The notes under the pieces were generated by a model, which made no database searches, was not told the DNA's origin, and was given only the letters and a program-made list of their open reading frames with translations. Both the position numbers and the translations under genes were made by a program. A stretch of DNA of 64,000 bases from Oscillospiraceae bacterium (GTDB lineage Bacteria > Bacillota > Clostridia > Oscillospirales > Oscillospiraceae). Numbering within the stretch: the stretch's first letter is position 1; each line of letters starts with the position of its first letter. Location of the stretch: positions 31,509 to 95,508 of the forward strand of contig SVLT01000007.1 in the NCBI GenBank assembly GCA_015067845.1. Reading direction: 5' to 3'. This document shows positions 42,160 to 51,849 of the stretch, one piece after another.

Positions 42160-43017
42160 TTATATTGGATCATCTTGCTGTTTCAGTGCGTTCCTCTGGA
42201 ATACCGCCGGGGACACGCCCTTCTGCTTTTTGAAGCAGCGGCTGAAATAGCATACATCGGAAAAGCCTGCCGCAGCCGCGATCTCTGCCACAGGCAGAGT
42301 GCTGGTGGACAACAGGGCAGAGGCCTTGTTAATGCGCAGCTGATTGATGTAGGAAATCGCCGTATTGCCTGTTACGGCTTTGAACGCGCGGCAGAAATGG
42401 TAGACGCTCATAGCACAGCGTTCGGCCAGTTCCTGTATGGAGATGTTCTCAGTGTAATGGCGCAGGATATGGTCCAGCGCAGGCTTGATCCGACCGGTCA
42501 TCCGTCTGCTTTCCGGAGTGATGTTGGCCGCCTTAATGGTATGGTAACGCTGTAAATGGGAGAAGATCCGGGCCAGTATGCCCAATGCGCCAAGCTGATA
42601 GGCGACGGGTTTTTCCGTTACCTCATAGTACAATTGCCCGAGGTAGTCGGCCAAAACAAAGTCACCTCTGATCAGGTGCTTAAAATAGGGCATTGTACCT
42701 GTTAAACCCTCCTGCAGCAGGGGCAGTTCGGCGGAAACCATGAGCAAATGATAGCTTACAGAATCATCGCCATAGGTTTGCATGCCATGGAGTTCACATG
42801 GGTTGACAACTACGATATCTCCCGCGGTGGCAATCAAGACCTCCGTACCGCAAATAAATTCCGCGGTTCCGCTGAGGATGTATTTGATCTCGATTTCTTC
42901 GTGCCATTTGGGTGAGTACTTTAACTGAGTACTTGATTTGCCCGGGAAGAAAAAGAAAGGAAGGGTACTATCGGCTATCCTATGTAAGTGTTCATAATAC
43001 TTCATTTCCTGTTCCAT
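42160..43017 (-). CDS. AraC-family transcriptional regulator with cupin sensor
   Basis: About 285 residues. The N-terminal region contains a cupin-like sensing barrel (EEIEIKYILSGTAEFICGTEVLIATAGDIVVVNPCELHGM). The last about 100 residues carry two helix-turn-helices (ISIQELAERCAMSVYHFCRAFKAVTGNTAISYINQLRI and LPVAEIAAAAGFSDVCYFSRCFKKQKGVSPAVF). AGGAGGTG precedes ATG 43017 (MEQEMKYYEHL); the track start at 43077 lies upstream of the ribosome site and overlaps the promoter region. Likely regulates the adjacent amidohydrolase. Confidence 0.92.
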   Translation of the reverse strand: MEQEMKYYEHLHRIADSTLPFFFFPGKSSTQLKYSPKWHEEIEIKYILSGTAEFICGTEVLIATAGDIVVVNPCELHGMQTYGDDSVSYHLLMVSAELPLLQEGLTGTMPYFKHLIRGDFVLADYLGQLYYEVTEKPVAYQLGALGILARIFSHLQRYHTIKAANITPESRRMTGRIKPALDHILRHYTENISIQELAERCAMSVYHFCRAFKAVTGNTAISYINQLRINKASALLSTSTLPVAEIAAAAGFSDVCYFSRCFKKQKGVSPAVFQRNALKQQDDPI

Positions 43018-43038
43018 GACAGCACCTCCTCTTGCGCT

Positions 43039-43067
43039 AATATAACACAAACCGCAAAAAAATGCAA
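43039..43067 (-). promoter_or_regulatory. Promoter of the AraC-family regulator
   Basis: On the minus strand TTGCAT, 17-bp spacer, TATATT. Confidence 0.7.
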
Positions 43068-43111
43068 ATAGTTTCATTGGTAATATCCTTGCGGTTTTTT
43101 CGATTTCCCCC

Positions 43112-43140
43112 TTTACAGAACGGCTTTTTTCGGCTACAAT
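43112..43140 (+). promoter_or_regulatory. Promoter of prfB
   Basis: TTTACA, 17-bp spacer, TACAAT, 34 bp before the start codon. Confidence 0.7.
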
Positions 43141-43174
43141 ATATGCGAATTAACGGAAATGAGGATTTTTGCTC

Positions 43175-44302
43175 ATGAATATTGAATTTGACAGCTATAA
43201 GCAAAAGCTAACGGATATCCGTCCCGCGCTGGACGGTCTGGCGGATTCTCTAAACCTGGAAGGTATGAAAAATGAGCTGGAGAGACTTCACGCCATGCAG
43301 GAAGCTCCCGGCTTCTGGGATGATCCCGAGAAGAGTCAGAAGATCGTTATGAAGATCCGCCAGGCGGAGATGAAGATCGAGCGTTATAACAAAATGGTAT
43401 CCTCCTGGGAGGATCTGATCACTATTTGCGAAATGGCCGCTGAGGAAGACGACGATTCCATGCTTCCGGAGCTGAAAGAGGGCTATGAGGTCCTGACCCG
43501 GGATATGGAGGCCTGCCGTCTGGAGACCCTGCTCACCGGTAAGTTCGATAAGAACAATGCCATGATGAGCTTCCAGGCCGGTGCAGGCGGTACGGAGGCC
43601 CAGGACTGGTGCCAAATGCTGTACCGGATGTACACCCGCTGGGCAGAGCGAAGCGGCTTCACCTATAAGATCATGGACTATCAGGAAGGCGACGAAGCCG
43701 GCCTGAAATCCGCTTCCATTATGGTGGAGGGCGAGAATGCCTATGGCTTCCTGAAGGGCGAAAGCGGCGTTCACCGCCTGGTGCGCGTGTCTCCCTTTGA
43801 TGCAAACGCACGGCGGCAGACATCCTTCTCTGCCATTGAAGTCATCCCGGAGATCGAGGATGATTCCGAAGATTTCGAGATCAAGGCCGAGGATTACGAA
43901 ATGCAGGTGTTCCGTTCTTCCGGTGCAGGCGGTCAGCACATCAACAAGACCTCCTCTGCGGTGCGTTTGATCCACAAGGCTACGGGCATCGTGGTGTCCT
44001 GTCAGACCGAGCGTAGCCAGTTCCAGAATAAGGAGACCTGTCTGCGCATGCTTCGCAGCAAGCTGGTGGAGATCCGGGAGCGTGAGCATCTGGCGACCAT
44101 CGCGGACATTAAGGGTGTGCAGCAGAAGATCGAGTGGGGCAGCCAGATCCGCAACTATGTGTTCATGCCCTATACTCTGGTGAAGGATACCCGTACCGGC
44201 TGTGAAACCTCCAATGTCAACGCTGTTATGGACGGCGCACTGGATCCCTTTATCGAAAGCTACCTGAATTGTCTGGCATCCGGAAATTGGGTGCAGAAGT
44301 AA
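43175..44302 (+). CDS. prfB: Peptide chain release factor 2
   Basis: About 375 residues; ends translation at UAA and UGA. The codon-recognition tripeptide is SPF ([16 protein letters not shown]), and the peptidyl-transfer motif is GGQ ([18 protein letters not shown]). The early part [14 protein letters not shown] is typical of RF2. Many bacteria need a +1 frameshift at an in-frame UGA near codon 25; here the frame is open from the ATG with no such stop. ATG 43175 is preferred to TTG 43169. Confidence 0.96.
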   Translation: MNIEFDSYKQKLTDIRPALDGLADSLNLEGMKNELERLHAMQEAPGFWDDPEKSQKIVMKIRQAEMKIERYNKMVSSWEDLITICEMAAEEDDDSMLPELKEGYEVLTRDMEACRLETLLTGKFDKNNAMMSFQAGAGGTEAQDWCQMLYRMYTRWAERSGFTYKIMDYQEGDEAGLKSASIMVEGENAYGFLKGESGVHRLVRVSPFDANARRQTSFSAIEVIPEIEDDSEDFEIKAEDYEMQVFRSSGAGGQHINKTSSAVRLIHKATGIVVSCQTERSQFQNKETCLRMLRSKLVEIREREHLATIADIKGVQQKIEWGSQIRNYVFMPYTLVKDTRTGCETSNVNAVMDGALDPFIESYLNCLASGNWVQK

Positions 44303-44324
44303 GCGAAAAAACACAAATTACCTC

Positions 44325-44353
44325 TTGCATTTTGTAAAAATGCGTGGTATAAT
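44325..44353 (+). promoter_or_regulatory. Promoter of secG
   Basis: TTGCAT, 17-bp spacer, TATAAT preceded by TGG. Confidence 0.8.
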
Positions 44354-44395
44354 ATCCAAGATTTTGTAAGACACCCGTTGGAGGGAGGTTAAAAA

Positions 44396-44635
44396 ATGGA
44401 AGTTCTTGAAATTATTTTGACAATTTTGGAGGTCATCGCCAGTGTTGCGCTGATTCTGGTGATTCTGTTCCAGTCCGGTAAAGAGGCCGGTCTGTCCAGT
44501 GCCATTGCAGGCGGCAGCCAGGATACCTACCTGAATAAGAATAAGAATGGCAGCCTGGATAAGATGCTGGCTTCTGCTACCAAGTGGATCGCTCTGGTCT
44601 GGATCCTGCTGACCCTGTCTTTGAGCTTTTTCTAA
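44396..44635 (+). CDS. secG: Protein translocase subunit SecG
   Basis: A 79-residue inner-membrane protein with two hydrophobic helices (IILTILEVIASVALILVILFQSGKEAGLSSAI and ATKWIALVWILLTLSLSFF) and the usual SGKEAGLSSAIAGG loop. It assists SecYE. GGAGGG lies 9 bp upstream, and a strong terminator follows. Confidence 0.93.
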   Translation: MEVLEIILTILEVIASVALILVILFQSGKEAGLSSAIAGGSQDTYLNKNKNGSLDKMLASATKWIALVWILLTLSLSFF

Positions 44636-44650
44636 GTTGTCTGTCAATAA

Positions 44651-44677
44651 AACCACAGGGGAGACCCTGTGGTTTTT
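44651..44677 (+). terminator. Terminator after secG
   Basis: AAACCACAGGG, GAGA, CCCTGTGGTTTTTT, directly between secG and pepD. Confidence 0.88.
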
Positions 44678-44696
44678 TACAAATAAGGAGCGTTTT

Positions 44697-46139
44697 ATGA
44701 ATACTACAAAGCTGGCAGGTCTTAACCCTGCATCCGTATTTGGTTATTTTGAAGAAATTTGCGCCATTCCCCACGGTTCCCGGAACACTAAAGCCATCAG
44801 CGACTATCTGGTTTCCTTTGCCAAGAAGCATGGCATCCGCTATGAGCAGGATGATTTGAACAATGTACTGATGTATCAAGAGGGAACCTGCGGCTATGAG
44901 GAACATGCTCCGGTGGTTTTGCAGGGGCACATGGATATGGTCTGCGAAAAGGATGCGGATTGCCCCATCAATATGGATACCGACGGCCTGGACATTGATC
45001 ACGACGATGCCTGGATCTTCGCCCACGGAACGACTCTGGGCGGCGACAACGGCATTGCCGTTGCCTACATGCTGGCACTGCTTGCGGATAAGACCATACC
45101 CCATCCGCCCCTGGAGATCATCATCACTGTGGATGAGGAGATCGGTATGGAGGGCGCGGCAGGCGTGGATCTGTCCCGTTTCCAAGGCCGCACCATGATC
45201 AATCTGGACTCCGAGGATGAGGGCGTATTTACCGTTTCCTGTGCCGGCGGCGCCCGGAGCGTGATCCATATGCCGGTTCAGCGGCGCGTGGTTTACGGCC
45301 CCTGTGTCAAGCTGACTGTTGAGGGTCTGCGTGGCGGCCATTCCGGCGTGGAGATCCACAAGAATCTGGCCAACGCCAACAAGGTGATGGGCGAATTTTT
45401 GGGCCGTGTGCAAAAGCTGATGCCTCTGTGCATCACAAAGCTCCAGGGCGGCGCAAAGGATAACGCCATTCCCCGTTCCTGTGAGGCTACATTGATTCCC
45501 TTGGGCATCAATGTAGAACGGATCAATGACATTGCCCAGCAGCTGCAGGAGGAGATCCGCACCAATTTTGACGAGCCCTGCGCTATCGTCCGTGGTGACA
45601 ATGTGGATGCTTTGGGGGGCAATGCCCTGACCACGGAATGCACCGCAAAGGTGATCGCGCTGCTGAACGCCGCGCCCAACGGCGTGCAGGTTATGAGCCG
45701 GGATATCGAGGGCCTGGTGCAGACCAGCCTGAACCTGGGCGTTATGAAGCTGGATGAGGAGTTGACCTTGACTTTTGCCGTCCGCAGCAGCGTCAATCAG
45801 GAGAAGATCGACCTTCTCAAGCGTTTGCAGGAGCTGGCTGCATTTTATGACGGCACGGTCACAGAAATGGGCGATTATCCTGCCTGGGAGTATAAAAAGC
45901 AGTCCCATCTTCGTGATACCATGGTAGCCACATTCACCCGGATGTTCGGCAAAGAACCGGAGGTGGTGGCCATCCACGCCGGATTGGAGTGCGGCATGCT
46001 TAGCGAGAAGCTGCCGGGACTGGACTGCGTGTCCATCGGCCCGGATATGCAGGATATCCACACCAGCCGTGAAAAGCTCAGCATTGAGTCCACAAGACGG
46101 ACTTGGGAATTCCTGCTGGAAGTCCTGAAAGCACTTTAA
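44697..46139 (+). CDS. pepD: Aminoacyl-histidine dipeptidase (M20 family)
   Basis: About 480 residues. A dizinc cytosolic dipeptidase (peptidase D/carnosinase type). Metal-site motifs are LQGHMDMVCEKD and TLGGDNGIAVAYML, catalytic Glu is in ITVDEEIGMEGAAG, and late His in VVAIHAGLECGM. GGAG is about 8 bp before ATG 44697; the longer track start crosses the secG terminator. It converges on the SpoVB-like gene through a shared terminator. Confidence 0.94.
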   Translation: MNTTKLAGLNPASVFGYFEEICAIPHGSRNTKAISDYLVSFAKKHGIRYEQDDLNNVLMYQEGTCGYEEHAPVVLQGHMDMVCEKDADCPINMDTDGLDIDHDDAWIFAHGTTLGGDNGIAVAYMLALLADKTIPHPPLEIIITVDEEIGMEGAAGVDLSRFQGRTMINLDSEDEGVFTVSCAGGARSVIHMPVQRRVVYGPCVKLTVEGLRGGHSGVEIHKNLANANKVMGEFLGRVQKLMPLCITKLQGGAKDNAIPRSCEATLIPLGINVERINDIAQQLQEEIRTNFDEPCAIVRGDNVDALGGNALTTECTAKVIALLNAAPNGVQVMSRDIEGLVQTSLNLGVMKLDEELTLTFAVRSSVNQEKIDLLKRLQELAAFYDGTVTEMGDYPAWEYKKQSHLRDTMVATFTRMFGKEPEVVAIHAGLECGMLSEKLPGLDCVSIGPDMQDIHTSREKLSIESTRRTWEFLLEVLKAL

Positions 46140-46144
46140 TATGA

Positions 46145-46176
46145 CGACAGACCCGTTAACCGGGTCTGTCTTTTTT
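46145..46176. terminator. Terminator between pepD and the SpoVB-like gene
   Basis: ACAGACCCG, TTAA, CGGGTCTGTCTTTTTTT. Its T run serves pepD; the A-rich side is inside the opposite gene's end. Confidence 0.82.
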
Positions 46177-47655
46177 TATCAGTCCAATGAGCCATGCCAC
46201 ATCCGTTTTGCTGACCACATTCAAAAGGAACAAAAGGCAGAATAGCAAGATTACCCCAGCGATGACCTGAAAGGCGGCAGAAGCAAAGCCTGCGATCCAT
46301 ACTGCCACGCAGGAGGCTAGAATACAGCGCACAGGAATGCTGATTTTAATGTCGATTCCCGTGATTTTCAGCAATCGCCGCAGGCTGAGGAAGAAGTTGA
46401 TCACATGGGTGACGGTGAAACTGATGAAGTAACCCACAATGCCATAAAGGGGCAGAAGCAGATAAAGCAGCACCACATCCATAAAATTGGTGCAGATGTT
46501 GTAACGCACAGACGCCTTTTGCTCTCCCAGGCCCTTGATCATAGCATCGGTGACCATGTCGCAGTAGAGCATCACCGCAAGGGGGGCGAACCAGCGCAGA
46601 TATCGGCCTGCATCGGCGTTGTTGTACAGTTTCATGCAAAGAGGCTCAGCCGCCAGAAACAGAACACAGCTGCAAACCGATCCGAACAGCAGGGCGATGC
46701 GCAGGCTCTGCTTCACCAAATGGGTGATGCGATCCCTGCTTCCTGCGGCGTTGCAGCGCGCAAGCTCTGGGATCAGCAATTCCGTCAGACCGAACAAGAT
46801 CGCCATGGGAAAGGTGAGGATGGGGAAAACCATGCCGCAAACCGTTCCGAATGCCGCCAGAGGTGAGACGACACCGGCATACAGTGCCAGGCGCTTGGGA
46901 ACCATGAGGTTTTCCACAGTAGAGATCCCGGTGCGCAGATTGTCCGCCAAAGCCAAAGGGATCGCAGTTTGTTTCAGCCGCCCGGCAACGGGGATTTTGT
47001 GGGAGTTGGGTGCCCGTTCCAACAGACGCAGGATCACAAGGCTTGTCAGCGTCAGGATCGTTCCCATGCCACTGCCCATTACCACAGCCTGGCAGGAACG
47101 GGCAGCATCGTGACCTGCCCAAAAGGTCAGCAATGCGATGGTGCAAAGGATTGTGCAGATCTGTTCCGCCACCTCCACAGCTGCCAGTGTACCGATGCGG
47201 TTTGCGCCGGTGAAGTATCCTACCATCACGCCGCACAGGCAGTTTACAGGCAAAAATGCGGCAAAAAGCCGCACAGAATCCACAACCTCCGGGTGACCGA
47301 TCCAGAGCTCGCAGATCTGGGGCGCGAATAGGTATACAAGCAGGGCAACCGCCGTGCTGGCAACCAAACTGTATTTGGTACAACCGGAGAGTACCCATAG
47401 GATGCGGCCGGGATGCTTACGGCCCACTTCTTCAGCAGTCAGATACATGGTGGCGGTGCGGATGCCCGCCATGCCGGCTACCATGGCCATGGAGCCAACG
47501 CTCAGAACCAACTGCAAAAGGCCAATGCCCTCAGCACCAATGCGACCGGACAGGTAGACCTGAAAGGATGTGCCCACAAAGCGCAGAAGCAGGTTCACCC
47601 CGGTCAGAAGCATGGCACTGTAAAAGATCGGCAGTTTTCTGGACAAAAGAATCAC
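46156..47655 (-). CDS. SpoVB-like polysaccharide flippase (MOP superfamily)
   Basis: A 499-residue integral membrane protein with about 14 helices and the MurJ/SpoVB/RfbX layout: NLLLRFVGTSFQVYLSGRIGAEGIGLLQLVLSVGSM, GMVFPILTFPMAILFGLTELLIPELAR, PLYGIVGYFISFTVTHVINFFLSL. Spore formers use SpoVB for cortex precursor export, but MOP members also move other lipid-linked sugars, so the name stays general. The GTG start 47655 directly abuts AAGGGG; TTG 47646 gives an 8-bp spacing and may be the real start. It lies 43 bp after nth. Confidence 0.9.
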   Translation of the reverse strand: MILLSRKLPIFYSAMLLTGVNLLLRFVGTSFQVYLSGRIGAEGIGLLQLVLSVGSMAMVAGMAGIRTATMYLTAEEVGRKHPGRILWVLSGCTKYSLVASTAVALLVYLFAPQICELWIGHPEVVDSVRLFAAFLPVNCLCGVMVGYFTGANRIGTLAAVEVAEQICTILCTIALLTFWAGHDAARSCQAVVMGSGMGTILTLTSLVILRLLERAPNSHKIPVAGRLKQTAIPLALADNLRTGISTVENLMVPKRLALYAGVVSPLAAFGTVCGMVFPILTFPMAILFGLTELLIPELARCNAAGSRDRITHLVKQSLRIALLFGSVCSCVLFLAAEPLCMKLYNNADAGRYLRWFAPLAVMLYCDMVTDAMIKGLGEQKASVRYNICTNFMDVVLLYLLLPLYGIVGYFISFTVTHVINFFLSLRRLLKITGIDIKISIPVRCILASCVAVWIAGFASAAFQVIAGVILLFCLLFLLNVVSKTDVAWLIGLIKKDRPG

Positions 47656-47686
47656 CCCTTGTCCACACTTTATGCGGACAAGGGGT
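47655..47686 (-). repeat. Inverted repeat between nth and the flippase gene
   Basis: On the minus strand CCCCTTGTCC, 11-base loop, GGACAAGGGG, then TGATTCTTTTG. The right arm contains the flippase ribosome site (AAGGGG), so folding could both end upstream transcripts weakly and hide the ribosome site. Confidence 0.6.
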
Positions 47687-47697
47687 ACAAAATTCGG

Positions 47698-48333
47698 TTA
47701 ATTTTGGCTGCCAACTTCTTTGCACCAGATGCTGAGGGGGCACTCTCCGCATTTGGGACTCCGCGCGGTACAGACTTCCCGTCCAAACCATACGATTCGG
47801 TGGCAGAAATCCGAGCTTTCCTCCGGTGGCAGGACTTTTCTAAGCTGCTGTTCGCATTTTTCAGGGTCCTTTGTGCCGTCTGTCAGGCCCAAGCGGCCCG
47901 TAATGCGGATGCAGTGGGTATCGCAGACAGTGCTTCCGGGAATACCGTACAGATCTCCCAAAAGCAGGTTGGCGGTCTTGCGGCCCACACCGGGGATGCG
48001 CAGAAGCTGCTCCATTGTATCAGGCACTTTTCCGCCATATTCGGAGATGAGCATCTGACAGGCCAGGACGATGTCCCTTGCCTTGTGCTTGTAAAAACCG
48101 CAGGAATGTACCAGCGCCTCCACATGGGCAACATCCGCGTTTGCCATGGCCTCCAGGGTCGGATATGCGGCAAACAGAGCCGGGGTGATCATATTCACCC
48201 GGGCATCCGTGCACTGGGCAGCAAGGCGCACAGAGATCATCAGCTCATAGTCCTTTTTGTAATGCAAAGCGCAGGTGGGATCCGGATAGCGATGTTTCAG
48301 TATTTCAATAATGGAATTGACCTTTTCTTCCAT
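47698..48333 (-). CDS. nth: Endonuclease III
   Basis: About 211 residues. DNA glycosylase/lyase for oxidised pyrimidines. The helix-hairpin-helix LLRIPGVGRKTANLLLGDLYG holds the catalytic Lys, VCDTHCIRITGRLGL the catalytic Asp, and CTARSPKCGECPLSIWC the 4Fe-4S cluster (C-x6-C-x2-C-x5-C). Of two nearby ATGs, the one at 48333 sits about 8 bp from AAAGGAG; 48342 sits only 3 bp away. Confidence 0.95.
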   Translation of the reverse strand: MEEKVNSIIEILKHRYPDPTCALHYKKDYELMISVRLAAQCTDARVNMITPALFAAYPTLEAMANADVAHVEALVHSCGFYKHKARDIVLACQMLISEYGGKVPDTMEQLLRIPGVGRKTANLLLGDLYGIPGSTVCDTHCIRITGRLGLTDGTKDPEKCEQQLRKVLPPEESSDFCHRIVWFGREVCTARSPKCGECPLSIWCKEVGSQN

Positions 48334-48419
48334 GTCATTCACTCCTTTGACATCATTTTAGCATATTCGTCAAGAAATGAAAAGTGGAAAAAGCGGCCGG
48401 CGTTTGCCGACCGCTGTAT

Positions 48420-49031
48420 TTATGTGTCTTGCTCGACGATCTGCGCTGTAAGCGCGGAAACTTCATAAGCCACACGCTCTTTTTGACCCTCGTCTGTGCG
48501 CTTGATGTACGTCCGGCTTTGCAGCCGCCCCTCAATGCGGATGCAATCGCCGGTGTGACAAAGGGCGATCTCCTCAGCGGTGCGTCCCCAGAAAATGCAG
48601 GGCAGATAATCCGCCCGGCGGAATGTACGCCGTACTGCCAGCATGGCATCGCAGATCTCCCGTCCCAGAGGTGTGCGGCGATAGATGGGCTCCTTGCACA
48701 GTGGGCCTTCGATGATCACATCATTGCAGGGCTCGCCGTCCTCGGCCACCACAGAAAAGGCGAATATGAAGATCAGCAAATGCCGACTTCCCCCTGTGCG
48801 GGTATTGTGGGAACGGATCTGCCCGGTCACCGTCAGCATACTGCCGCCGGAAAGGTCAACGGTATCCAAGATCCGTTCTTCCACCACCACGGGCAGGCAG
48901 TCAGAATTGCCGGACAGACGGGGAATGTCCAGATAAAAACGGTAAAACCGTTTCCCGTGATTCTCGTGGGAGAATTCCGGCAGCGCTACCAGTTGCCCCC
49001 GTACTGTGATTTGATTAACGATATGTTCCAT
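48420..49031 (-). CDS. Single-stranded DNA-binding-like protein with two OB folds
   Basis: A 203-residue protein with two similar halves. Half 1 (about 1-100) begins MEHIVNQITVRGQLVALPEFSHEN and contains LTVTGQIRSHNTRTGG. Half 2 (about 105-200) has NDVIIEGPLCKEPIYRRTPLGREICDAMLAVRR, CIFWGRTAEEI and IRIEGRLQSRTYIKR, close to standard SSB. A normal SSB has one OB fold and an acidic tail ending in PF; here the end is QIVEQDT, so it is not the main SSB. GAGGTGG precedes the ATG. Confidence 0.82.
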   Translation of the reverse strand: MEHIVNQITVRGQLVALPEFSHENHGKRFYRFYLDIPRLSGNSDCLPVVVEERILDTVDLSGGSMLTVTGQIRSHNTRTGGSRHLLIFIFAFSVVAEDGEPCNDVIIEGPLCKEPIYRRTPLGREICDAMLAVRRTFRRADYLPCIFWGRTAEEIALCHTGDCIRIEGRLQSRTYIKRTDEGQKERVAYEVSALTAQIVEQDT

Positions 49032-49103
49032 AGTACCACCTCAAATTTCAGATGTATGGAACATTCTATGCGTTAAAAACGGGGACAGAACAGCGTCGTT
49101 AGT

Positions 49104-49808
49104 TTATTCAAAGCAAAATATATTCGGAACAGCATCCGAGCCGAACACGCGAACAGCCATCCGATACATTGCTTTTGCGTGGATGCGGTCATGCCACAGA
49201 AAACGGCGGAGTACCTTACGCAGTGTCCACAGTTCGCCGTAGCTGCCATCATGAACAGAATTGGACAAAAAATCGGATCGACCTTCCAGTTTTTCAAAAC
49301 CTCTTTGCCGACATTCTGAAATCGTACCTTCGTTATCGGCATCGATACCGATCTCAGCAAAATAATATGCGTTGACATTTTTGGTGTGATTGTACATCTC
49401 CCGGGCGGTACGGGGAACCTGCCCATAGAATGTACTGCGAATGGGTAGGTCACTTGTGTCGACATCGGGAATTGTGCTGTATAAGGTGTGAAAGTCTTTG
49501 GCGGATTTCAACGCAAGTCCTTTTAGATTCATATATTCATCGAAAGTGAGAGGTATTCGCTCTGAATGAAACAGAACATCGGAATCAGCATCAGCAATGT
49601 TTAAATCACAAACGGCATCCTGCACAACTTCAAAGGACATATTGCCCGGGCTGGGCAGTCCTGCCCAAGCAAGGTAAGAACACACATCCGGCAGAAGCTT
49701 TTCCATGGCAATTTCCAAATTGCTGCCCCGTGCATATACCCCAGGGAGGTTTGCCGCATACAGTAAAGTGTCGTTTCCGTTGTGCTCCCATACACATTCA
49801 ATTTTCAT
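49104..49808 (-). CDS. Protein with HicB-like N-terminus and DinB-like C-terminus
   Basis: A 234-residue protein, not a known named family member. Residues 1-60 (MKIECVWEHNGNDTLLYAANLPGVYARGSNLEIAMEKLLPDV) look like a HicB-type fold. The C-terminal half ends with a helical stretch TLRKVLRRFLWHDRIHAKAMYRMAVRVFG, whose Trp-x-x-Arg-Lys-x-x-x-x-x-x-Trp-His and following His resemble metal-binding DinB/four-helix proteins. There is no HicA toxin next to it. It lies 13 bp from the end of the YgiQ gene, in the same direction. Confidence 0.7.
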   Translation of the reverse strand: MKIECVWEHNGNDTLLYAANLPGVYARGSNLEIAMEKLLPDVCSYLAWAGLPSPGNMSFEVVQDAVCDLNIADADSDVLFHSERIPLTFDEYMNLKGLALKSAKDFHTLYSTIPDVDTSDLPIRSTFYGQVPRTAREMYNHTKNVNAYYFAEIGIDADNEGTISECRQRGFEKLEGRSDFLSNSVHDGSYGELWTLRKVLRRFLWHDRIHAKAMYRMAVRVFGSDAVPNIFCFE

Positions 49809-49821
49809 CGATTCTCAGTCC

Positions 49822-51738
49822 TTAACGCTTCTTGGCAGATTTTTTGCTCTTTACCGGGGCTTTGGGTGCAGGCTTTTGAGCCGGTGCCGGTTTTTTGACT
49901 GGCGGCTTGCCCTTGATGGGCGGTTTTGTGGAATATCCGCCGGCCTTGGGCGGTACAGCACGGATCAGACACTTGGGCCCGGAGCCGATGAGATCCTCTC
50001 TGTGGGCTTTCAGTAGTGCCTCTCGCACCAAGTAGTAATTCTTGGGATTGCGATACTGGATCAAGGCGCGCTGCATGGCCTTCTCGTGAGGATCGGTGGG
50101 TACATACACCCGTTCCATAGTACGGGGGTCAAGACCTGTGTAATACATTACTGTGGAGAGGGTGGAGGGGGTGGGGTAGAAGTCCTGCACCTGCTCCGGA
50201 TTGTAGCCCATATCCCGGATATACTCCGCCAGCTCAACCGCTTCTTTCATAGTAGACCCGGGATGGCTGGACATAAGATAGGGGACAAGGTATTGGTTCA
50301 TGCCGTATTGCTTGTTCAAGGCGTAGTACTTCTCTACAAAACGGTTATAAACAGCATTTTTGGGTTTGCCCATGCGCATCAAAACCGCATCGGACACATG
50401 CTCCGGGGCGACTTTCAGCTGCCCGGAGATGTGATACTGGACGAGCTCCTTGAAGAATGTGTCCTTTTTGTCCGCCAGCAGATAGTCAAAGCGGATGCCG
50501 CTGCGAACAAACACCTTTTTCACGCCGTCAATTTTCCGCAGTTTTCGCAAAAGCGCAACATAATCGGAATGATCGGCTTTCATATTTTTGCAGGGGGTGG
50601 GGAACAGACATTGCCGTCCACCGCAGGCACCCTTAGTCAGCTGTTTTTCACAGGCCGGAGCCCGGAAATTGGCAGTTGGGCCGCCCACATCGTGGATATA
50701 GCCCTTGAAATCCTTTTCTTTGACGATTTTCGCCGCTTCATCCAAAATAGATTCGTGGCTTCTGGACTGAATGATCCGCCCCTGATGGAAGGTCAGCGCA
50801 CAGAAAGAGCAAGCTCCGAAACAACCGCGGCAGCTGGTGAGACTGAATTTCACTTCCTCGATTGCAGGTACGCCCCCGGCCTTGGTATAGCTGGGATGCC
50901 AGGTGCGCTCATAGGGCAGGGCGTAAACAGCGTCCATTTCATCCTGGGTCAGCGGCTTCTGCGGCGGATTCTGAACAACAAATTCCTTACCGTAGCACTC
51001 TACCAGCCGCTTGGCGGTAAAGGGGTCGCAGTTGCCGTACTGAACCCTGAAAGATTCCGCGTATTTCCGCTTGTTGGCTTTGATCTCCTCAAAAGAGGGG
51101 AGAGTGATGGTAGGCAGGCTCTCGTCAGGTGCGGCGGTTTTGAATACCGTACCGTCAATGTAGGTGATGTCCTTCACATCCAAGCCGGAATTCAGGGCAT
51201 CCGCAATTTCGACAATGCTCTTTTCGCCCATGCCGTACATGAGAAGATCCGCCTGGGAATCCAGAAGAATGGAGCGCTTCATGCTCTCGGACCAGTAATC
51301 GTAATGCCCCAGACGGCGCAGACTGGCCTCGATTCCGCCGATGAGAATGGGCACATCCTTATAGCGCTGACGGATCAGATTGCAGTAGACAATAGTGGCG
51401 TAATCCGGCCGCTTGCCCATGACCCCGCCGGGGGTGAATGCGTCGGTCTTGCGCTTGTGTTTGGTGACGGAATAGTGGTTGACCATGGAATCCATGTTGC
51501 CGCCGGAGACCAAAAAGCCCAAACGGGGACGACCGAAAATATCGATGGATTTGGGATCTTTCCAGTCCGGCTGAGAAATGATGCCAACGCTGTAACCGTG
51601 GGATTCCAGCACCCGGCTGATAATGGCATGACCGAACGAGGGATGATCCACATAGGCATCCCCGATGATATATACGAAATCGCAGCATTGCCAGCCACGA
51701 TCCAGCATTTCCTGTTTGTTAATGGGAAGAAAGCTCAT
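49822..51738 (-). CDS. YgiQ-family radical SAM protein
   Basis: About 638 residues. N-terminal region (about 20-250) is a cobalamin-domain-like UPF0313 fold; the radical SAM cluster motif is [19 protein letters not shown] (CxxxCxxC). [21 protein letters not shown] is a second Cys-rich site. A Lys/Pro-rich tail follows after about 595 ([20 protein letters not shown]). The reaction is unknown. The track start at 52089 crosses the divergent FTR promoter; ATG 51738 follows GGAGGG. Confidence 0.93.
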   Translation of the reverse strand: MSFLPINKQEMLDRGWQCCDFVYIIGDAYVDHPSFGHAIISRVLESHGYSVGIISQPDWKDPKSIDIFGRPRLGFLVSGGNMDSMVNHYSVTKHKRKTDAFTPGGVMGKRPDYATIVYCNLIRQRYKDVPILIGGIEASLRRLGHYDYWSESMKRSILLDSQADLLMYGMGEKSIVEIADALNSGLDVKDITYIDGTVFKTAAPDESLPTITLPSFEEIKANKRKYAESFRVQYGNCDPFTAKRLVECYGKEFVVQNPPQKPLTQDEMDAVYALPYERTWHPSYTKAGGVPAIEEVKFSLTSCRGCFGACSFCALTFHQGRIIQSRSHESILDEAAKIVKEKDFKGYIHDVGGPTANFRAPACEKQLTKGACGGRQCLFPTPCKNMKADHSDYVALLRKLRKIDGVKKVFVRSGIRFDYLLADKKDTFFKELVQYHISGQLKVAPEHVSDAVLMRMGKPKNAVYNRFVEKYYALNKQYGMNQYLVPYLMSSHPGSTMKEAVELAEYIRDMGYNPEQVQDFYPTPSTLSTVMYYTGLDPRTMERVYVPTDPHEKAMQRALIQYRNPKNYYLVREALLKAHREDLIGSGPKCLIRAVPPKAGGYSTKPPIKGKPPVKKPAPAQKPAPKAPVKSKKSAKKR

Positions 51739-51849
51739 CTTTCGCCCTCCTGAATGTGTTGCATTTATTATAGCAGACAATGGCGAAAAAGAGAAGTCTT
51801 TTTTATTTGTTGACAAGCGTGCTATAATCAAGGAAAAGGAGGTATTGCC

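Noticed and set aside
47413-48468. 351-residue plus-strand open frame over nth
   Set aside because: Shadow of nth and the flippase gene; the nth Fe-S and HhH motifs are in the opposite strand.
49104-49808. HicAB toxin-antitoxin module
   Set aside because: Only the N-terminus is HicB-like; no HicA-type small frame lies on either side.
50086-51753. 555-residue plus-strand open frame
   Set aside because: Antisense shadow of the YgiQ radical SAM gene; no domain recognisable.
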